Shown here in pieces: positions 11,201-24,700 of a stretch of 64,000 nt of DNA (position 1 is its first letter; each line of letters begins with the position of its first letter). Made by a program: the position numbers and the translations under genes. Origin of the DNA: Stomorhina lunata (Eukaryota; Arthropoda; Insecta; Diptera; Rhiniidae). The stretch lies in assembly GCA_933228675.1 (NCBI GenBank), contig OW121743.1:93931998-93995997 (forward strand). The letters run 5' to 3'. Under the pieces are notes generated by a model. The model was not told the origin of the DNA. It saw only the letters and a program-made list of their open reading frames with translations, and did no database searches.

Positions 11201-12170
11201 ATGTTTGAAAAAGTTCTAGAAATTTGGCAACAGTATCGTTAGAATTTTTTATGCCGGTCTAACCTACACCTCCTAGTACTGTTTATACCGAACAGATTTA
11301 ACAATAAGTAGCTCAACTTCCGACACCATACTGTCATGTTTATTATGATGATTGTCATTGTGATTGTTATTAAGATGGTTTCATTGTCGCATCCGTTTTT
11401 GTGACTCGCGCGAACATATTTTTGATAAATATGATTGTATGTGTATTGTGTTTAACTGAATCCTGTTCCTTAACATCAACATTCTCCAATCAACATATTC
11501 TCGAACATTATGTGACCTCCTGTAAACAGCATTCTACTTGGTTGAGTTTTGTGAATTTACAACCAATGCCATTTCATTATACGACCACCTCCAAACACTT
11601 TTCATTTCCTCCTCCACCAACACATTCATCTTTGCCAAACAGATTCACAGTCAAGCGAATCCGTTTTTCGCTCAACACAACTCAACTGAACTCATCACCA
11701 TCATCAACGTTTGTATTGTTTCACATTTGTCATTCACAGCCAGATACGAGTATCAGAAACATGAAGTCACCATGGATTTTTATTATTTTTATTATTTGAT
11801 TCTTTTTATTTCCAGTTTTATATGATTTTCATTGTTTTATTTTGTTTGTTGTTGCTTTCGCTGGTTGTTTGTTTATTTAAATATGTAAATTATTATTTTT
11901 GTCAGTCAGAGCGTTGGTTGATCATGCCATGATTTAACTCTGTTGGAATGCTGTGATGCTTTTGTCCTTTTGTTGCAAAACCTAATTTAACTCCTTTTGA
12001 TAAGCTCTTTAATTTTATTATTTTTGTGATTAGGGCCAACAATAATTTGGCAATTATCTAACCGTGGTTGGTCTACTTTGAAAATTTAGTTGATAAGGAT
12101 ACTCACAGATTTTTATAATTCTAGATTTTAAAGAAAATTTTCAAAATCCGTTTTATAAAAATTTTATTTT
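11201..12170. other. Less AT-rich non-coding stretch downstream of Mco1
   Basis: Base composition is more balanced than in the surroundings and a 132-codon ORF exists (11401-11799, plus). Its translation has no recognisable domain and a second frame is equally open, so I do not call a gene. It could hold an untranslated exon or regulatory DNA. Confidence 0.3.
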
Positions 12171-12173
12171 GTC

Positions 12174-12179
12174 TTTATT
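12174..12179 (-). terminator. Poly(A) signal AATAAA for Mco1
   Basis: On the minus strand AATAAA lies about 125 bases after the Mco1 stop codon, followed by A/T-rich DNA. It is the first canonical hexamer downstream and would give a short 3' UTR. Confidence 0.5.
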
Positions 12180-12303
12180 CAAATAAATTTAAATATACCT
12201 ATAGGCTATGCTAATTACTTAAATGCTAATTTATAATATAAAAAATCACAGTTTTGACCAATTATGGAAATACAAAATTATAGACTCTTTTCTTTACTTA
12301 AGT

Positions 12304-12711
12304 TTAAAATAATCTAAATACGTTTAAAAAGTTTATAAAAACGACTATAACTAAAGTATATTTGTAAAATATTCTTGAAGCTCCATTACCACCATCTCCT
12401 AGAGGAGAAGATGTCGAAATATGATTTGAGTTTTCTTCACCACTCTCATCTTCATCATCAGGCATATAGTCATGGCAAGTGGGGAAATTCTTAGGAACTG
12501 GTACCATTTCATCATTATCACCGACTTTGAGAACCAAGGCCATGCCAATTTCAGCATGAAATTCAATGTGACAATGGAATAGCCAAAAGCCGGGATTGTA
12601 AGCTTCAAAACGTATAATGGTATAGCCACCATCGGGTATGGTGACTGTGTCCTTGACGGGAGGTCTGACTAGATTACGCTTGAGTAGATTATAGCGATCG
12701 AGTTGTTTAAC
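12304..12711 (-). CDS. Mco1: Mco1 exon 4: type 1 copper motif and C-terminal hydrophobic tail
   Basis: The exon starts after a pyrimidine-TTTCAG acceptor in phase 0 and ends at TAA (12304-12306), giving 135 residues. It carries HCHIEFHAEIGM, which supplies type 1 and type 3 copper ligands, with methionine as the likely axial position. An acidic stretch (DDEDESGEE) and a Ser/Gly linker follow. The last 18 or so residues (YTLVIVVFINFLNVF region) are hydrophobic, as expected for a GPI-attachment signal or a transmembrane anchor. The intron separating it from exon 3 is 61 bp (12712-12772). Confidence 0.9.
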   Translation of the reverse strand, partial: VKQLDRYNLLKRNLVRPPVKDTVTIPDGGYTIIRFEAYNPGFWLFHCHIEFHAEIGMALVLKVGDNDEMVPVPKNFPTCHDYMPDDEDESGEENSNHISTSSPLGDGGNGASRIFYKYTLVIVVFINFLNVFRLF

Positions 12712-15700
12712 CTGAAAGGGGGGATTAAATTGTTAATTGATATAATATTTTAATGGCATTAGGAGTTCATACCATTTCCACTGTAACATTTGCCCCTAGT
12801 CTCTCCAAACCCACCACACGAAAGGCATTACCATGCAAGTGGAAGGGATGATTGGCATCATAGGTGAAACCCTCATCTATAACAATCAATTCTACTATAG
12901 AATTCAAAGGAACTTGTAGAACATGATGACATTTACAAAACTCCTTGCGGCAATCTATGCCCTTCTGCTCTAAACTGGTCTCATTACAAAACACCGAATC
13001 GTCTACCTTATCGCGTGCGGATAATAAAGATACCGAGGGAAATTTCAAGGATATATGATTGAGCTGAGGTGTAAATACCCGATTGGAATTGGTAATATTA
13101 GCATCCATGCCATAGTACTCATTGGGATGAAATTCCGGATGATCTTTACGATAGAAGTCATAATAAACGAAAAACTTGTAGTCCGCCACGGGTTTTAGAG
13201 CATCCCGATCAATACCGGGTATTTTATCATAATAAGGTAAAGCATTTACTTCCGCTATGGTTAGGGAATCCACATGTCCCGGACCCTGATTCATGGCATT
13301 TAATTCTATGCCCTTGGGCTGGTGATTGTAACCTAAATCTCCTAAGGGTTCTTCATCGCCTGCTCCTTCATAATGTAAAATGGCCACTTGAAAGGCTGAT
13401 GTGAATCTTTCATCACAATCCATCAGGCCCTTTAGGCGTATCCAATAATTGCCCATGGGTTGATCAGCATTGACCACAAAATCAAAACGTTCTCCAGCAT
13501 AGGTGACTATGGAGCCAACATCGACAGCCTCAAAGTCGAAACCATCTGAATTAAAGGCGGTTAAAGTGTGATTGTCTATGGAAATTTGTATAGGACAGTT
13601 CAGAAACTCGGCATTTATGGCACGGAAACGATAGCGGAAACCCCGTTTGACATTATAAGTTTGAAGGGGCACAAACTCTAAAGGGACTTCCGAGTCCAAA
13701 GAACGTTTTGTTCTATCCAAATCGAGAGTTTCGGAAGGCTTCTCAGCCTCAGTTTTATTGGTATTAACAGTTTCTAAAGTTGGTTGTTCGCCAGTGGAAA
13801 CATCCCTCCTTTGAGGATTCGCTTGGGCCAATCGGGCTAAACGGGATATCTCATTTTGTCTTATACGCATTTTGCCTAAATTGGAATCATCCAGGGAATG
13901 CAAAAATAGTATATCTTCCGAGAATTCTGTGGTGGCAGGAGTATCTTCATTATAAGGAAAGGCAGTTATTGGTTCTTCTAGGGTTTTTGAGGTAGTAGCT
14001 GTTGTTGTTGTTGTCGTGCTTGTTGTAGAGAAAGTTTCTTCTTCTTTGGGTACATTTAATCTCGCTTCGAAGTGTTTCTCTTCCCTTTTAATCTTTTCCC
14101 AAATTGCCTTATAGTATCGTCCTTTACCGTTAATCAGTAAATTCAAAGGTTTATTATCACCATTCGAATGATGATGGGAAGCAAACATACTTATGCCAGG
14201 AACATGTACCCAATCCTGCACGATCATTTTATGTTCAGTCAAATCAAAATCATACAAATGCCCATGAGGTTCTTCCGCCTTAGGTCTCTTAACAATCAAA
14301 GCACCAAAGACACCATCTCCTCTCTGCATACCCGTATGCGAATGCCAGAAATGTGTACCAGAGTTCTCGGCCTTAAAGCTATAGCGAAAGGTGGAATGAG
14401 GTGAAATGGCACATTGGGTTATGTGGGGGACTCCATCCATATAGGGATTTTCTTTCATATGCATACCATGCCAGTGAATGCTGGTACTTTCGCCCAACAA
14501 ATGATTCTTGACATCCACAACAATCACATCATTTTGACAAACTTCAATGGTGGGTCCAGGCATCATACGATTTACCACAGTTATCGAGCGTGCAATACCA
14601 TCAGCTGCTATGCAATGATTGCGACCACAATCTGTTATATTCAGGGGACAATTATAGCAAGCCTTGGACAAAGTCTCAAACCATTCTACCACAAATGTAT
14701 AAAAACACTTTCTGGGCACCTCATTCGCCTGACAGTCTCGATTACAGGGATGATTGGTATAAAATTCCTCAGTCCATATATCTCCAGTTTCTATATTGTC
14801 TCCGTTACTGCGTGAAGAAGTTCTTGCCTGACTTGTGGTATTACAATATTGGCAACACATATCGGTATATATCAAATGTGTGGGACAGTTTTTGGGAAGA
14901 GGAGGACAAGCTTTTGTATAGGTGTTGATCATGGGCTGACCATTTGGCAGTAATTCACATTCATTTAAGGTACAGTCTTCGGCATTATGCCAGGTCTGTC
15001 CTACATTATAGACTTGATCTTTAAAGCGACATTTAGTTCGAACACACTCGCCACAGCAGGAACCCTCTTTGGCCCGAACTTCTGAGTCCTACAATAAAAG
15101 CAGGAAGTTTTAGATTTGCATGAAGTTGAAATTTTAACATTAAAAACTTACTATATCGCAGTAAAAATCTCCACAATTGTCTTTCCTGATGACTTCTTGT
15201 GGTTCACCCTGTTTGTTTAACTCACAGCTGTGTAGGGCGCAGGCATCTTGTGGTGAAACCCAAACGGATCCTATGGCTTTGTATACTGTTACTTGGTTTA
15301 TGACTACCGCACAGTGTTCTAGAGGATTTTTGGCTGAAAATATAAAAAAATGTAGATCTATTATAGTCGTACATGTATGTATATTAGAGTGTCTCAAAAA
15401 ACTGAGAGTCATTTTACAAAAAGACGTATTCCCCAAATTTTTACATTTGACCCCAATATAAAGTTTCATTTAGATAGTATATCGGGAAAGCGTGCCAACT
15501 TGAGGAGAGTCTTCCAGGAGGTAAAATATACTGGGAAACCCTTAATAACTAGGAAAGCTTTAAGCCGATATAAAACTTTTATATCTCGGAAAGCTTATGC
15601 TTATGGTTAAGCTTGGAAAGCTTATTACGTTATGTATACTTTTTTGCAAATATATTTTAAGTAGACAAATTTTTAAAAAATCTATATTTATTTTTTTTTA

Positions 15701-18700
15701 GATAAAAAATACATTGATAGAAACATTTTTTTACAGAAAAATTTTTGATAAAAATATTTTTCTTTTTGAAAATTTTTCTATAAATTTTTTTTTACAGAAA
15801 ATTTTTAAATAAAAATATTTTTCTGTAAAAATTTTCAAAAACATTTTTTTTATGAAAAATATTCTCATAAAAGTATTTTCTATAAAAAATTTTCGAAACA
15901 ATTTTTTTCTATAGACAAGTTTTCAATAAAAATAATTTTCTGCAGAAAAACCTTCGTTATAACTAAATAAAAATTTTTGAGAAAAAAATTTTGAAAAAAA
16001 AAATTTTCTATAGAAAAATTTTTTATAATAAAATTTTCTTTAAAAAAATTTTTTATAACAAAATAAAAATTTTCTGTTGAAAAATTTTCTATATAAATAA
16101 ATAAAAACTTTTTGATAAAAAAACATTTTCTATAGAAAAACTTTTGATAAAAAAAAATTTTATAGAGAAATTTTTTATAAGTTTTCTATAGAAACATTTT
16201 TGGTAAAAACATTTTCTATTGCTGATAAAAAAGTTTTCTATAGAACAATTTTTGAAAAAAAAAAAATTTATAGAAACGTTTTTGATAAAGCAATTTTCTA
16301 TAGAAAAATTTTTGATAATAACATTATCTATAGAAAAAGTGTTGATAAAAATATTTTCTACAGAAAGTTTTGATAAAATTTCTATTTAGAAAATTTTTCC
16401 ATAAAATAAATTTCTATATAGAACATTTTTTCATAAAAAAGTTTCTATATAGAAATTAAAAAAAAAAATAAAAAATTCTATAGAAGAATTTTTGATAAAA
16501 AAATTTTCTATAAAAAAATTTTTGATATAAAAAATTGCTGTACAAAAATTTTTGAAAAAAAAATATTTTCTATAGAAAAACTTTTGATAAAAAAAATTTT
16601 CTATAGAAAAATTTTTGATAAAAAAATTTCTATATAGAAAATTTTTTCATAAAAAAAAAAAATTATTTCTATAGAAAATTTTTTTATGAAAAAATGTTCT
16701 ATAGAAAAAATTTTGATAAAAATTTTTTTTTCTATATAGAAACATTTTTGATAAAAAATTTTCTATATAGACAAATTTTTGATAAAAAAAATTTTTATAT
16801 AGAAAATTTTTTTTAAAGAAAATTTCTATATAGAAAATTTTTCATAGAAAAAGTTTGTATAAAGAAAAGATTTTCATAAAAATATTTTCATAAAAATATT
16901 TTCTGTAGAAAAATATTTTCTGTAGAAAAATATTTTCATAAAAATATTTTCTGTAGAAAAATTTTTGATAAAAAAATTTTCTGTATAGAAAAATTTTTGA
17001 TAAAAAAATTTTCTATATAGAAAAATTTTTGATAAAAAAATTTTCTATATAGAAAAATTTTTGATAAAAAAATTTTCTATATAGAAAAATTTTTGATAAA
17101 AAAATTTTCTATATAGAAAAATTTTTGATAAAAAAATTTTCTATATAGAAAAATTTTTGATAAAAAAATTTTCTATATAGAAAAATTTTTGATAAAAAAA
17201 TTTTCTATATAGAAACATTTTTGATAAAAAAATTTTCTATATAGAATAATTTTTGATAAAAAAATTTTCTATATAGAAAAATTTTTGATAAAAAAATTTT
17301 ATATATAGAAAAATTTTTGATAAAAAAATTTTCTATATAGAAAAATTTTTGATAAAAAAATTTTCTATATAGAAAAATTTTTGATAAAAAAATTTTCTAT
17401 ATAGAAAAATTTTTGATAAAAAAATTTTCTATATAGAAAAGTTTTTGATAAAAAAATTTTCTATATAGAAAAATTTTTGATAAAAAAAAATTTTCTATAT
17501 AGAAAAATTTTTGATTAAAAAATTTTCAATATAGAAATATTTTTGATAAAAAATTTTCTATATAGAAAAATTTTTGATAAAAAAAATTTTTTATATAGAA
17601 AAATTTTTGATAAAAAAAATTTTCTATATAGAAAAATTTTTGATAGAAAAACTTTCTATATAGAAAAATGTTTGATAGAAAAATTTTTGATAAAAAATGT
17701 TCTACACAGAAGAATTTTTGATAAAAAAAAAATTGCGATAGTAAAATTTTTGATAAAAAATTTTCTATATAGAAAAATTTTTGATTAAAAAATTTTATAT
17801 AGAGGAAAATTGTTGATAGAAAAATTTTATATATAGAATAATTTTTGATGAAAAAATATTTTCAATATGAAAAAATTGTTGATAAAAAATTTTGTAAATA
17901 GAAAAATATTTGATAAAAAAAAAATTCTATATAGAAAAGTTTTGGTTAAAAAATTTGCTATAGAAAAATTTTTGATAAAAAAATTTTTCTATATAGAAAA
18001 ATTTTGATAAAAAAATTTCTATATAGAAACATTTTTGATAAAAGAATTTTCTGTAGAAAAAATTTTGATAAAAAAATTTTCTACAGAAAAATTGTCTATA
18101 GATAAAAAATTTGCTATAGAATAATTTTTGTTAGAAGTATTAAAAAAATGATAATTAAAAATATTTTTCATAGAAAAATTTTCGATAAAAATAGAATTTT
18201 AGCTAAAAATTCGACAAAAAATACTTTCTAATTTATAGTTTTAAGTAAAAGTAAATTTTTAGCTAGTTCTAAAAATAATACTAATATCTATAAATAAAAG
18301 AATAATAATGAAGTTCCACCTGAAGTAATCTAAATTGATTGAAAAAACGTGCTGTTCTAGTAATAAAAATTCAACGTGTAGTTGCTCTAACAATAAAATA
18401 AATTAATTAAATATTTTTCAAAAATTCCCACTAACTTGCGACAATCACTTTTTGACTTTAAATCCGTTTAAAAGGTACCCATTAATGAACATTAAAGTCA
18501 TTAACATTAAAGTCATCCAATTGAAATTTAAATGATAAAATCAACATCATCATCTACTGTAAAATAAATATAACAAATGTATCATACAAATTGATCTGGA
18601 AAATCAAAAACTGAATTGAAATTCCCCCAGTTGCCACCTTCGAATGATTCATGATATTAAATGTAATAATAAACGTAAAATCTTGTACTTTACAGGTAAA

Positions 18701-21700
18701 CTTCACTTAAATAATTTTGCTAAATATAGTTGCGTGCTTATGAATTAAAATAAATAAAAAATTATGGTTTTTCTATGTCATTTTTATAGTCGTTTTAATT
18801 AAAGTCTTGTGTGTTTGATTTATAAAGGCGTTAAATAATTTTATCTGATTATCCGGTTCATTTCTAATTTGTAGTTATAAATATTTAATATAGCAAAAAT
18901 TATTCGCATTTAAGAACTTTATGTTAAAATGAGACAAACGTTTTATGACTTATTGTTGTGGGGTCATAAATGCCATGTGATTGTTATAAATAAATAAATT
19001 AAATATTAAAAAACAAAAAGTAAAAAAAAATACTTAGGTATATCTAATCCGGTTAATGCATTTATTTATAAATAAACTTTTTAGAATCCATGTGTTAACT
19101 GAAATTCTTAAGTCTTTTTATGAAATATTTATCACTTGTCATTCTGTCGTATTCACTTATTTTAAGTTTTAATTTTTTTACTTGTTCATGTTAATCATCA
19201 TCATCATCTTAATCGTTTAAATCATTATTGTCTGTTTTAATTATCATTTTGTATGCAATACATCAGTTTCAGATGAAATAAATCTTAAAAACGAGTAAGT
19301 GCTAAAATTCTTTGTTAATTTTGGAATATTTATTTATTTACTTGTATTTAAATGGGGGAATTTTACATGTGAACTTTTTGGTGTGAATTATGCAAAATCG
19401 CTTAAAAAGTAATTGAACTACATCCGTTTGCCTTTTGCATTTATCGTCATAAGTATAACAATTCCAAAAGTAAGAAATACCTTTAGCATTATGGTGACAG
19501 TTGTTAGACAATATAGAAAAATGTTCGATCACAATATTTTTCTATAGAAAAATTTTCGATAGATATATTTTTCTATAGAAAAATTTTTGATAGAAATATT
19601 TTTCTATAGCAAAATTTTTGATAAAAATATTTTTCTATAGAAAAATTTTTAAATAAAAATATATTTTAATATAAAAATTTTCGATAAAAATATTTTTATA
19701 TAGAAAATTTTTTATTAAAAATATTTTCCTATAGAAAAATTTTCGATAAAAAAATTTTTCTATAGAAAAATTTTCGATAAAAAAATTTTCGATAAAAAAT
19801 TTTTCTATAGAAAAATTTTCGATAAAAAATTTTTCTATAGAAAAATTTTCTATAGAAAAATTTTCGAAAAAAGATTTTTCTATAGAAAAATTTTTAAATA
19901 AAAATATATTTTAATATAAAAATTTTCGATAAAAAAATTTTCGATAAAAAAATTTTTCTATAGAAAAATTTTCGATAAAAAAATTTTTCTATAGAAAAAT
20001 TTTCTATAGAAAAATTTTTCTATAGAAAAATTTTCTATAGAAAAATTTTCGAAAAAAGATTTTTCTATAGAAAAATGTTTGATAAAAAAATTTTTCTACA
20101 GAAAAATTTTCCATAATAAAATTTTTCTATTGAAAATTTTTCGATAAAAAAATTTTTCTATAGAAAAATTTTCGATAAAAAAATGTTTCTATAGAAAAAT
20201 TTTCGATAAAAAAATTTTTCCATAGAAAAATTTTCGATAAAAAAATTTTTCTATAGAAAAATTTTCAATAAAATTTTTTTTTAAGAAAAAAATTTCTATA
20301 TAGAATATATTTTATGAGAAATTTTTCTCTAGAAATTTTTTTATGAAAAATTTTTATATAGTAAATTCTTTCATCAAAAGTTTTTCTATATCAAATTTTT
20401 TTATCAAAAATTTTTCTATAGTAAAATATTTTTATCGAAAATCTTTCTATAGGAAAATATTTCTGTCGAAAATTTTTCTATAGAAAAATATCTCTATCGA
20501 AAATTTTTCTATTTTTTTCTCTAGAAAAATTTTTCTATAGAAAAATTTTCGAAAGAAATATTTTTCTGTAGAAAAATTTTCGAAAGAAATATTTTTCTAT
20601 AGAAAAATTTTCGAAAGAAATATTTTTCTATAGAAAAATTTTCGAAAGAAATATTTTTCTATAGAAAAATTTTCGAAAGAAATATTTTTCTATAGAAAAA
20701 TTTTCGAAAGAAATATTTTTCTATAGAAAAATTTTCGAAAGAAATATTTTTCTATAGAAAAATTTTCGAAAGAAATATTTTTCTATAGAAAAATTTTCGA
20801 AAGAAATATTTTTCTATAGAAAAATTTTCGAAAGAAATATTTTTCTATAGAAAAATTTTCGAAAGAAATATTTTTCTATAGAAAAATTTTCGAAAGAAAT
20901 ATTTTTCTATAGAAAAATTTTCGAAAGAAATATTTTTCTATAGAAAAATTTTCGAAAGAAATATTTTTCTATAGAAAAATTTTCGAAAGAAATATTTTTC
21001 CATAGAAAAATTTTCGAAAGAAACGTTTTTCTATAGAAAAATTTTCGAAAGAAATATTTTTCTATAGAAAAATTTTCGATAGAAATATTTTTCTATAGAA
21101 AAATTTTCGATAGAAATATTTTTCTATAGAAAAATTTTCGATAGAAATATTTTTCTATAGAAAAATTTTCGATAGAAATATTTTTCTATAGAAAAATTTT
21201 CGATAGAAATATTTTTCTATAGAAAAATTTTCGATAGAAATATTTTTCTATAGAAAAATTTTCGATAGAAATATTTTTCTATAGAAAAATTTTCGATAGA
21301 AATATTTTTCTATAGAAAAATTTTCGATAGAAATATTTTTCTATAGAAAAATTTTCGATAGAAATATTTTTCTATAGAAAAATTTTCGATAGAAATATTT
21401 TTCTATAGAAAAATTTTCGATAGAAATATTTTTCTATAGAAAAATTTTCGATAGAAATATTTTTCTATAGAAAAATTTTCGATAGAAATATTGTTCAGTA
21501 GAAAATTTTTTTTGAGAAAAAAATTTTTATATAGAAATTTTTTTTATAAAGGAAAGTTTTGATAAAACAATTTTTCATAGAAATATTTTTGATAAAAAAA
21601 TTTTCTATCGAAAAATTTTTGATCAAAAAATTTGATATAAAAAAACTTTTGATAGAAGAATTTGCTATATAAAATTTCTAAAGAAAAATTTTTCAAAAAA

Positions 21701-24700
21701 AAAATTCTATATAGAAAATTTTTTCTTAAAAAAATATTGAAAATTTTTCGTAAAAAAATTTTCTATAGAAACATTTTTTATTAAAAAATTGGCTATTGAA
21801 AAATTTTTATAAAAATAAGTCCATATAGATTTTTTTTTATGAAAAAATGTTCTATATGAAAGTTTTTTATCAGAAATTTTTCTATAGCAAATTTTTTTAT
21901 GAAAATTTTTTCTATAGCCAATTTTTTATATTAAAAATATCTATATAGAAATTTTTTTATGAATAAAATTATTGATTTAAAAATTTTTTATAGAAAATTT
22001 TGTGATAAAAAAAGTTTGCATACAAAAATTTTTGATAAAAAAGATTTTCAATGAAAAAATTTTGGATAAAAATTTTGAGATCAATTACAAAAATTTTGTT
22101 ACATCCGGTTATTTTCTTTTTCTGATACTTTTTTTTTGTTTTTTGGCAAAATTAATGCAGTTAGAATGCAGTTATAATCTATTTTAAGAATCATGAAAAA
22201 GTAAGATCGATTTTGTTTTATCTATAAGTGCCTTTTAAATGAAACTGATATATATATGAAAATATTTCTGCAAACTAGAGCTTTTTTATGGAATAAATTT
22301 AAAGCTTTACTTAGAGGAAAATATTTGGCCAATTATTTGGCGAAATGTTCTTCTGAACTAATTTAAACAAAAATTAAGTTATGTTCAGATAGAAGAGACA
22401 TGTATTTGCTGTAAAATGGGCCTGATGTGAACTTCTTCTGTTATCCTTGACTCTCAGTGGAGCATAGGGCCTCATGTGAACTACCTTAAACAAAGAATTT
22501 AAAATGTAATTAGAGTATCAGATATAATTTCTTAATTAATTTAATTCTATTTTCTAATAATCACTTATTGTATAATTAAATACTACTTTCAAATACTAAC
22601 TGTATACAATTTAAGTAATATTTCATTCATAAAACTCATTACATTACAAAGGGAATTTTTAGAATTAATAAAAAAAACTATTCTAATTAGAAGAATTTCT
22701 CTAAAGATTTAATATCTATGTTAAAACTAATTATTTAAATATTATAATTATCATTAGTAATTCTAAGGAATAATTTTAAATTAATAGAACGTGGGTTTAA
22801 GGTGAAGAGCTTTAATGTTTCAGTACAAACTAAAACAAAAACAAAAACGTGATGATAATTATATATTAGAATTAATTAAATAGTTTTGAATAATTAATAT
22901 GTTTATCTTAAATCTATATGGATGAATAATCTCGAGAGATATTAATAGTTTATTATGATTTGAAAAATACATTTACAAAAAAAAAATGTTAATCAAATTT
23001 ACATATGTATTTCAGAAAGCGAAAATATTTTTGTCTAGTCTTTACAAATATCTTCAATAATAGGATTAAAGCATAAATCGATTTCGTAGTATTTTTTTAA
23101 AGACTTAAAAAATCCCCTTAAACAAATGACGTCAATTGGTAAGATAAATATTTGAGTAGTTTTTACAAATATTCTTTGCGGTTAGTTTTATATCAAATTC
23201 ATCGGTAATTAAATTTTTTGTATTTTACCCAAAATGCGTGTGCTTTACTCAGAGATACTGAATTTAGTGAAGTACCGAAATTTGGCTTGTAAATGCATTT
23301 AACAAAAAATGTCTTTTACACAATTTAATTAGAATTCATTTATCTTGATAAGAACTTTAAATTAAAGCCTTGAAATTAAAATATAAATGGACTAGTTACC
23401 ACCAACTGTTTCAATCGAGATAAATGTGGCGCCAAATTGGTTTTTGAACATTTTCTATATGTAATTATATAGACATATTATAGAAATGACCAGAAGTCTA
23501 CTATGTTTTTGTTAAAAAAATATGGGCATTTAAAAAATTCTGGTTTTGCTCATTCTACTTAAAACTAGAGTCAAAGTTTGTGGTATATCCAATGCGTGCG
23601 TGCAAATTTACTCGTAGCATTTTAAGATTTGAAACAAAATTTTCGTAAGTGTGCACATTGGGATGAAGATTAACAATAAAATGCTTTAATGAATAGTTGT
23701 CCTCTCATCCACATTTTCTATTTTTTGTAGGATTTGAACCCGGGCAAATAAGTTTAAATTACCATTAGAATAACAATTAAGTACTAACATTAATAACCAT
23801 TGATGGGCACTTTGCAGTACTAGTACTTTTTCAGTATATATTTTTTTTACTGGTACAGCACATCAATTTTCATTACCAGTATAGTTTTACTGTTTACTGA
23901 AAAAAATTTCAATATTCAGTAAATTTTACTGGTTACTGAAAACAAATCAGTAATTAGTAAAGTGTACTGAATACTGAAACAAATTCTGTAATCAGTAAAT
24001 TTTACTGATTACTGCAAATATATTCAACAAATTTTACTGTATACTGAAAAATCACCTTAAGATTTGGAACAAAATTTTAAAATGAAATGCTTTATTACCA
24101 CCTTCTGTGTTTTGTAGGATTTGAATCCGGGCAAATAAGTTTCGATTACAGTTTAAGTAACAATTAAGTACTTACTTTAATAACCTTTGATGGGCACTTT
24201 GCAGTACTAGTACTTTTTCAGTATATATATTTTTTTATTGGTACTGCACTTCAATTTTCATTACCAGTTTATTTCTACTGATTACTAAAAAAAATCAGTT
24301 ATCAGTAAATTTTACTGAATACTGAAAAAAAATTTCAGTATTCAGTAAATTTAACTGATCACTGAGAACAAATCAGTACTGAATACTGATTTTTTTATTA
24401 TTTAGTACACTTTACTGATTTGTTTTCAGTAATCAGTAAAATTTACTGAATACTGATTTTTTTCAGTAATCAGTAAAAATATTCTGGTAATGAAAATTGA
24501 AGTGCAGTACCAGTAAAAAAATATATACTCAAAAAGTACTAGTGCTGCAAAGTACCCATCAATAGTTATTAAAGTAAGTACTTAATTGTTATTCAAATTG
24601 TAATTTAAACTTATACTGATTACTGCAAATCATTTCAGTAAGTTTTACTGAATACTTAAAAATCAGTAATTAGTAAATTGTAACGATAACTGAACACTAA

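Noticed and set aside
11401..11825. Two overlapping plus-strand ORFs (132 and 95 codons)
   Set aside because: Both frames are open together in a less AT-rich stretch, with no domain, conserved motif or splice evidence.
13780..14928. Plus-strand ORFs opposite Mco1 exon 3
   Set aside because: Antisense shadows of a clear multicopper oxidase exon.
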